A DNA stretch of 64,000 nt, taken from NCBI RefSeq assembly GCF_001885615.1, contig NZ_LSRN01000045.1, positions 52,502-116,501 on the forward strand. The letters are read 5' to 3'. The DNA is from Alkalibacterium sp. 20 (GTDB taxonomy: Bacteria > Bacillota > Bacilli > Lactobacillales > Carnobacteriaceae_A). The translations under genes and the position numbers were made by a program. The notes beneath the pieces are model-generated. The model saw only the letters and a list, made by a program, of their open reading frames with translations, was not told the origin of the DNA and searched no databases. Below are positions 59,980 to 64,000 of the stretch, piece after piece; position 1 is the first letter of the stretch, and the number at the start of each line of letters is the position of its first letter.

Positions 59980-60008
59980 CAGGCGTTTCACACAGAGAGA
60001 AACGCCTG
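59980..60008 (-). terminator. Hairpin between nrdF and nrdD
   Basis: CAGGCGTTTC / GAAACGCCTG, perfect 10-bp stem with 9-nt loop, 20 nt beyond the nrdF stop. The minus-strand tail is not a pure T-run, so it may be an attenuator or mRNA-stability element separating the aerobic and anaerobic sets. Confidence 0.6.
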
Positions 60009-60027
60009 TAAACTAAATCGGTATCCC

Positions 60028-60990
60028 TTAACTCATCCACTTTTCGTAGTCACTGTCATCCATGGATTCAACCATGCCGACAAGGTAACCATTGCCGACT
60101 TGAGAGAAGAAGTCGTGATTGCTTGTGCCGGTCGATATCCCATTCATGATGATGGGATTGACATCATCGGCTTTATCGGGGAACAATGGATCAAAGCCCA
60201 GATTCTGCAACGCTTTATTGGCGTTATAACGCAGAAAGACCCCGACATCTTCTGTCCAGCCCATTTCATCGTACAGGTAACTTGTATACTCGGTTTCATT
60301 CTCATAAAGTTCGAACAACAACTCGAATGTCCAGTTTTTCAATTCGTCTTTTTCTTTTTCACCTAACTGATTGTATCCAATCTGAAATTTATAGCCGATA
60401 TAGGTTCCGTGTACCGATTCGTCACGCAAGATCAGTTTTATGATTTCAGCGACATTGGTCAGCTTACCGTTTCCTAAATAATAAAGAGGCGCATAAAATC
60501 CGGAATAGAATAAAAAGGATTCCAGGAAGACACTGGCTACTTTCTTTTGTAACTCCGTCCCCTCCTGATAGATCCCGTTGATTTTCTGTGCTTTTTTCTG
60601 AAGCATCGGATCGGTTTGTGTCCACTCAAAAATCTCTTCTATTTCAGATTTCGTATTCAGCGTGCTGAAAATGGCACTGTAACTTTTCGCATGCATGGAC
60701 TCCATAAACTCAATATTATTATAGACCGCTTCTTCATGCTGTGTGCGACTACTTTTTTTCAGGACTTCTATCCCGTCTTGAGACTGCAGTGTGTCCAGTA
60801 AGGTTAAACCTCCAAACACTTTCGCAATCATATCTTTCTCCCCTAAAGACAGTTTGTTCCAGTCACTTAGGTCGTTGGACAAAGGAATACGGGTATCTGT
60901 CCAGAACTGTTCCACTAATTTTTCCCAAGTCAACTTGTCGATCATGTCATCAATACGATTCCAGTTAATGGCTTTATATGCTTCTGTCAT
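60028..60990 (-). CDS. nrdF: Class Ib ribonucleotide reductase beta subunit
   Basis: 320-aa dimetal (Mn or Fe) protein carrying the tyrosyl radical. Metal ligands are visible: Asp in LTLLDTLQSQDG near 56-67, Glu and His in NNIEFMESMHAKSYS near 92-106, Glu in VFLESFLFYSGFY near 156, and Glu/His in LRDESVHGTYIGY near 190. Partner of NrdE; NrdI supplies the oxidant for Mn assembly. Confidence 0.96.
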   Translation of the reverse strand: MTEAYKAINWNRIDDMIDKLTWEKLVEQFWTDTRIPLSNDLSDWNKLSLGEKDMIAKVFGGLTLLDTLQSQDGIEVLKKSSRTQHEEAVYNNIEFMESMHAKSYSAIFSTLNTKSEIEEIFEWTQTDPMLQKKAQKINGIYQEGTELQKKVASVFLESFLFYSGFYAPLYYLGNGKLTNVAEIIKLILRDESVHGTYIGYKFQIGYNQLGEKEKDELKNWTFELLFELYENETEYTSYLYDEMGWTEDVGVFLRYNANKALQNLGFDPLFPDKADDVNPIIMNGISTGTSNHDFFSQVGNGYLVGMVESMDDSDYEKWMS

Positions 60991-61062
60991 AGTTTATTCT
61001 CCTTTATTCCAAAGAAGACCAGTCGAGCTGTCTTCTACTATTCTTACAGGTTTAGATCAGGT

Positions 61063-63249
61063 TTAAATCGTGCAGCTCTCACAGGCGTTTGCGCCGATTT
61101 CTTCCTGGTCATCAGTAAATGTACGCACGTAATAAATCGATTTGACCCCTTTTTTATGGGCATAATGTCTCAGAATGGTCAAATCGCGGGTCGTTTGCTT
61201 GCTGGTACGTCCTTCTTTCCATTCATACAAACCTTCAGGAATCGCCGAACGCATAAAGAGCGTCAAACTCATTCCCTGGTCGACATGTTTTTGAGCTGCG
61301 GCATAGACATCAATGACTCGTCGCATATCCATATCATAGGCACTCGTATAGAAAGGCATCGTTTCATTAGACAAATGAGGTGCCGGGTAATATGTCTTCC
61401 CGGTCATTTTTTCCTGACGCTCTTCCACCAGGCGCGTGATCGGATGGATACTGGCAGATGTTTCGTTCACGTAACTGATCGACCCTGTGGGCGCCACTGC
61501 CAAACGGTTCTGATGATACAGGCCATGTGTCTGCACCTCTTTTTTAAGAGACTCCCAATCTTCTTTTGAAGGAACGGAAATGCCGCGATTGCTGAAAATC
61601 CGCTCAACCTTATCGTGTTTGAAAGCAAACGGTTCTTCTATAAATTTGTCAAAATACGTTCCGCTGGCATACTCTGATTTTTCGAAGTTATGGAACACGG
61701 TTTGACGTTCTTTAGCCATGTCATTGCTTGCTTTCAATGTGTAGTAATTAAGCAGCATGAAGTAAACATCGGTAAATTCAATCGATTCCAAAGAGCCATA
61801 ATGCATCTGATTCAGGGCAAAGAAGGTGTGCAGTCCCATAGCTCCAAGACCTATCGTATGATACTTGTCATTGCCATTTTTCACGGTAGGTACCGTATCG
61901 ATGCTGGAATGATCGGTCACATACGTCAACGCTCTGACCATCGTATTAACGGACTGTTCAAAGTCTGGCGTGTTCATTAAATTGACCACGTTGGTAGAAC
62001 CTAAATTACAGCTGATATCAGTCCCTAAGACTTCATATTCCTGATTGTCTTTGATGACTGACGGGGTCTGGATCTGCAGGATTTCACTGCACAGATTGCT
62101 CATCGTGATCGTCCCGTCGACCGGGTTTTCTCTGTTGGCCGTATCGATATTAATTATATACGGATAACCTGACTCCTGCTGAAGTTTAGAGATTTCATTC
62201 TCCAGTTCGCGTGCATTGATCTTTGTTTTCTTGATCTCCGGATTGGCGACCAGTTTGTCGTACTCTTTTGTGATATCGACGTACGAAAAAGGTTCGCCGT
62301 AAAAACGTTCAACGTCATAAGGACTGAACAGGTACATCTCCTGATTATCTGCAGCGAGTTCGTAGAATTTATCTGGTACCACGAGGCCCAGTGATAATGT
62401 CTTCACGCGTACTTTTTCATCTGCATTCTCTTTCTTGGTGGATAAGAAACGCAGAATATCGGGATGGAAGACATTTAGGTAAACCGCTCCGGCTCCATTT
62501 CGCTGGCCGAGCTGATTGGAATAACTGAAGCTGTCTTCGAGTAACTTCATCACAGGCAAGACACCGCTTGAGGCATTCTCGATTTTCTTGATCGGATCGC
62601 CTGCCGCTCTTAAATTCGTCAAGTTGACACCGACGCCTCCACCGATTCTTGATAACTGCAAAGCAGAATTGATCGTACGGCCGATACTGTTCATGTCATC
62701 GGTGGTCTGAATCAAGAAACATGAGACAAATTCACCACGCCGCTTACGTCCGGCATTAAGAAAAGTTGGGGTGGCTGGCTGATAACGCTGATTAATGATT
62801 TCCTCGGCAATATGCAGGGCTAATTTCTCGTCACCATCTGCCAAATATAAGGCGTTAAAAGCGATCCGATCCTCGAATCGTTCTAAATACTGCATGCCGT
62901 CGTTTGTTTTCAATGCATATTGGGTATAAAACTTATACGCACCCATGAATGAACGGAAGCGGAATTCTTTTGCATAAAGTTCTTCGAATAAACGAACGAT
63001 AAATGCCTCAGAATACTTGTTTAAAAACTCTTTTTCAATGAATTCATTGTCAGTTAAGTACGTGAGTTTTTCTGTGATGCTGTCAAATTGAACAGTTTTC
63101 GGATTCACATGCTCTTTGAAAAAAGCATTCGCCGCTTCTCTATCTTTGTGCAGAGGAATCTGATTATCGACAGGTCGGTTGATTTCATTATTCAATTTAA
63201 AATAAGTTACTTCTTTTGGACTTTCTTTCAGTGTGTTAGTCGAAACCAA
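61063..63249 (-). CDS. nrdE: Class Ib ribonucleotide reductase alpha subunit
   Basis: 728-aa catalytic subunit. FVSCFLIQTTDDMNSIGR near residue 180 holds one active-site Cys, and NLCSEILQIQTPS near 394 and the C-terminal CESC (Cys723 and Cys726) the redox-shuttle cysteines that NrdH reduces. No ATP-cone is present, as expected for class Ib. The start appears to be TTG 63249, overlapping nrdI by 14 nt with GCGGTGAA upstream. Confidence 0.95.
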   Translation of the reverse strand: MVSTNTLKESPKEVTYFKLNNEINRPVDNQIPLHKDREAANAFFKEHVNPKTVQFDSITEKLTYLTDNEFIEKEFLNKYSEAFIVRLFEELYAKEFRFRSFMGAYKFYTQYALKTNDGMQYLERFEDRIAFNALYLADGDEKLALHIAEEIINQRYQPATPTFLNAGRKRRGEFVSCFLIQTTDDMNSIGRTINSALQLSRIGGGVGVNLTNLRAAGDPIKKIENASSGVLPVMKLLEDSFSYSNQLGQRNGAGAVYLNVFHPDILRFLSTKKENADEKVRVKTLSLGLVVPDKFYELAADNQEMYLFSPYDVERFYGEPFSYVDITKEYDKLVANPEIKKTKINARELENEISKLQQESGYPYIINIDTANRENPVDGTITMSNLCSEILQIQTPSVIKDNQEYEVLGTDISCNLGSTNVVNLMNTPDFEQSVNTMVRALTYVTDHSSIDTVPTVKNGNDKYHTIGLGAMGLHTFFALNQMHYGSLESIEFTDVYFMLLNYYTLKASNDMAKERQTVFHNFEKSEYASGTYFDKFIEEPFAFKHDKVERIFSNRGISVPSKEDWESLKKEVQTHGLYHQNRLAVAPTGSISYVNETSASIHPITRLVEERQEKMTGKTYYPAPHLSNETMPFYTSAYDMDMRRVIDVYAAAQKHVDQGMSLTLFMRSAIPEGLYEWKEGRTSKQTTRDLTILRHYAHKKGVKSIYYVRTFTDDQEEIGANACESCTI

Positions 63250-63607
63250 GAGTATTCACCGCTTTCTTTAATTTTTCCACATCTTCATCATTACCTTGAA
63301 ATTCGAATTGATGGAGCAAGGGGACATTGTAATCACTGGCTATGTCTTTTGCTGTAAAAGCAAACAATGGACCAAAGTTAAGATTCCCTCCACCTGCGAC
63401 ACCTTTCAATAACTGGCTGTTATTCCCGGTTTCGAGAAAATCATCCCAAACTTCAGTGACTTCTTTGTCATAGGTGGGTGTGATAATGATGAATGGGGCT
63501 GTCATCTTAACAAATGGATCTGCCGGGTTCAACTCCAGCACATCCATTTGTAATTTTTCTACGAATTTTCGCGTTTGTCCAGTTAATGTTAAGTAAATAA
63601 CTTTCAT
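63236..63607 (-). CDS. nrdI: NrdI flavodoxin-like protein
   Basis: 123-aa FMN protein that provides the superoxide used to assemble the Mn(III)-Tyr cofactor of NrdF. The FMN phosphate loop is LTLTGQTRKF near residue 7, and TPTYDKEVTEVWDDF and VAGGGNLNFGPLFAF are the flavin-contact loops of the family. It lies between nrdH and nrdE. Confidence 0.95.
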   Translation of the reverse strand: MKVIYLTLTGQTRKFVEKLQMDVLELNPADPFVKMTAPFIIITPTYDKEVTEVWDDFLETGNNSQLLKGVAGGGNLNFGPLFAFTAKDIASDYNVPLLHQFEFQGNDEDVEKLKKAVNTLGFD

Positions 63608-63612
63608 TTTAA

Positions 63613-63846
63613 TTACGCCAATCTATTTAGCATGTCAGGTCTGAAACCATTAAACGCTTCGATGCCTTCAGCAATGACTACGGGCAAGGAACTGAATCCC
63701 AATTGTTTCACTTCATCAATAGCTTTGTCATTTTGTTCGATATCTTTTACTTCAAAAGCTATACCCTTATTTTCCAGATATTTTTTTGTAAATTGACATT
63801 GCATACAATTTGGCTTTGAATAGACGATAACTGTTGCTTTTTCCAT
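63613..63846 (-). CDS. nrdH: Glutaredoxin-like protein NrdH
   Basis: 77-aa redox protein that reduces class Ib reductase. Active site CMQC at Cys14 and Cys17; LGFSSLPVVIAEG is the cis-Pro loop and FNGFRPDML the NrdH-specific C-terminal motif. First gene of nrdHIEF, with GGAGG upstream. Confidence 0.96.
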   Translation of the reverse strand: MEKATVIVYSKPNCMQCQFTKKYLENKGIAFEVKDIEQNDKAIDEVKQLGFSSLPVVIAEGIEAFNGFRPDMLNRLA

Positions 63847-63905
63847 TACGATTACCTCCAGTAAATATGTTTTCGGCTCACTATTTCATTCTGTTTTCAT
63901 ATAGT

Positions 63906-63978
63906 TATTCAACATTGAATACCGTTCGACTCATGTCGGTTGTTATCACTATTGTACAACAGAGAATTTCAAAATCAA
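63906..63978 (-). promoter_or_regulatory. nrdHIEF promoter and leader dyad
   Basis: Minus strand TTGATT (63973-63978) and TACAAT (63951-63956), 16-nt spacing. A dyad TATTCAA-CA-TTGAATA lies at 63906-63921 in the leader. Confidence 0.6.
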
Positions 63979-63983
63979 GGGGA

Positions 63984-64000
63984 ACATACTATATATATTG
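63984..64000. promoter_or_regulatory. Probable NrdR box at the window edge
   Basis: ACATACTATATATATTG resembles the NrdR consensus ACAC-TATATA-GTGT and lies just upstream of the nrdH -35. The window ends here, so a second box cannot be seen. Confidence 0.5.

Overview
The window is a 64 kb chromosomal stretch of a low-GC Gram-positive bacterium, most likely a lactic acid bacterium of the order Lactobacillales. The arguments are AGGAGG-type ribosome binding sites, a cggR-led glycolytic operon, class Ib plus class III ribonucleotide reductases, a T-box leader, a CtsR operator, a tmRNA tag ending in YALAA, and the secG-esterase-rnr-smpB and yabB-yazA-rsmI gene orders. Several exported or substrate-binding proteins are very acidic, which would suit a marine, halophilic or alkaliphilic genus such as Marinilactibacillus or Alkalibacterium; that placement is inference. 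Nearly all genes lie on the minus strand, so transcription runs from high to low coordinates; only 8766-9131 and 40847-42121 are on the plus strand.

Layout. 1-8.4 kb: one operon of two M20 amidohydrolases and a complete oligopeptide ABC transporter (oppB, oppC, oppA, then a terminator, oppD, oppF cut by the window edge). 8.4-11.2 kb: a plus-strand orphan gene, a YdjM-like membrane protein, a HAD phosphatase, and gene fragments. 11.53-16.0 kb: a decayed island at the 3' end of ssrA, bounded by a 19-bp direct repeat, holding an FMN reductase, a disulfide oxidoreductase, a merA 3' fragment and a broken tyrosine integrase. 16.0-24.0 kb: ssrA, a panE-like gene and a PfoR-type permease, a phosphoglycerate-mutase-like phosphatase, smpB, rnr, an esterase and secG. 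24.8-32.3 kb: cggR-gap-pgk-tpiA-gpmI-eno. 32.4-40.7 kb: a DsbA-like protein, clpP with a CtsR box, photolyase, a MurE-like ligase, arsC, a tandem Usp protein and a 6-phospho-beta-glucosidase.

40.8-42.2 kb: a BaiN-type flavoprotein. 42.5-50.2 kb: an arginine biosynthesis operon, argG-C-J-B-D-(argF relic)-H, behind a T-box leader. 50.4-56.3 kb: pepF, a 2-hydroxyacid dehydrogenase, a lipoprotein, rsmI, a GIY-YIG protein and a tRNA methyltransferase. 57.1-63.9 kb: nrdH-I-E-F (aerobic) and nrdD-G (anaerobic) ribonucleotide reductase genes.

The most unusual material is not in the housekeeping genes. It is the ssrA island, the collapsed argF reading frame that still sits translationally coupled in the arg operon, a MurE-like ligase lacking the usual C-terminal motifs, and a set of long gene-free stretches each of which is built from its own repeated word in both orientations (AACGCTT near 8.6 kb, CTTACCGAA near 19.9 kb, AGTGACC near 24.4 kb, GTTCAG near 42.3 kb, and a 51-bp tandem repeat near 56.8 kb). 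I did not find a clearly new defence or biosynthetic gene system.
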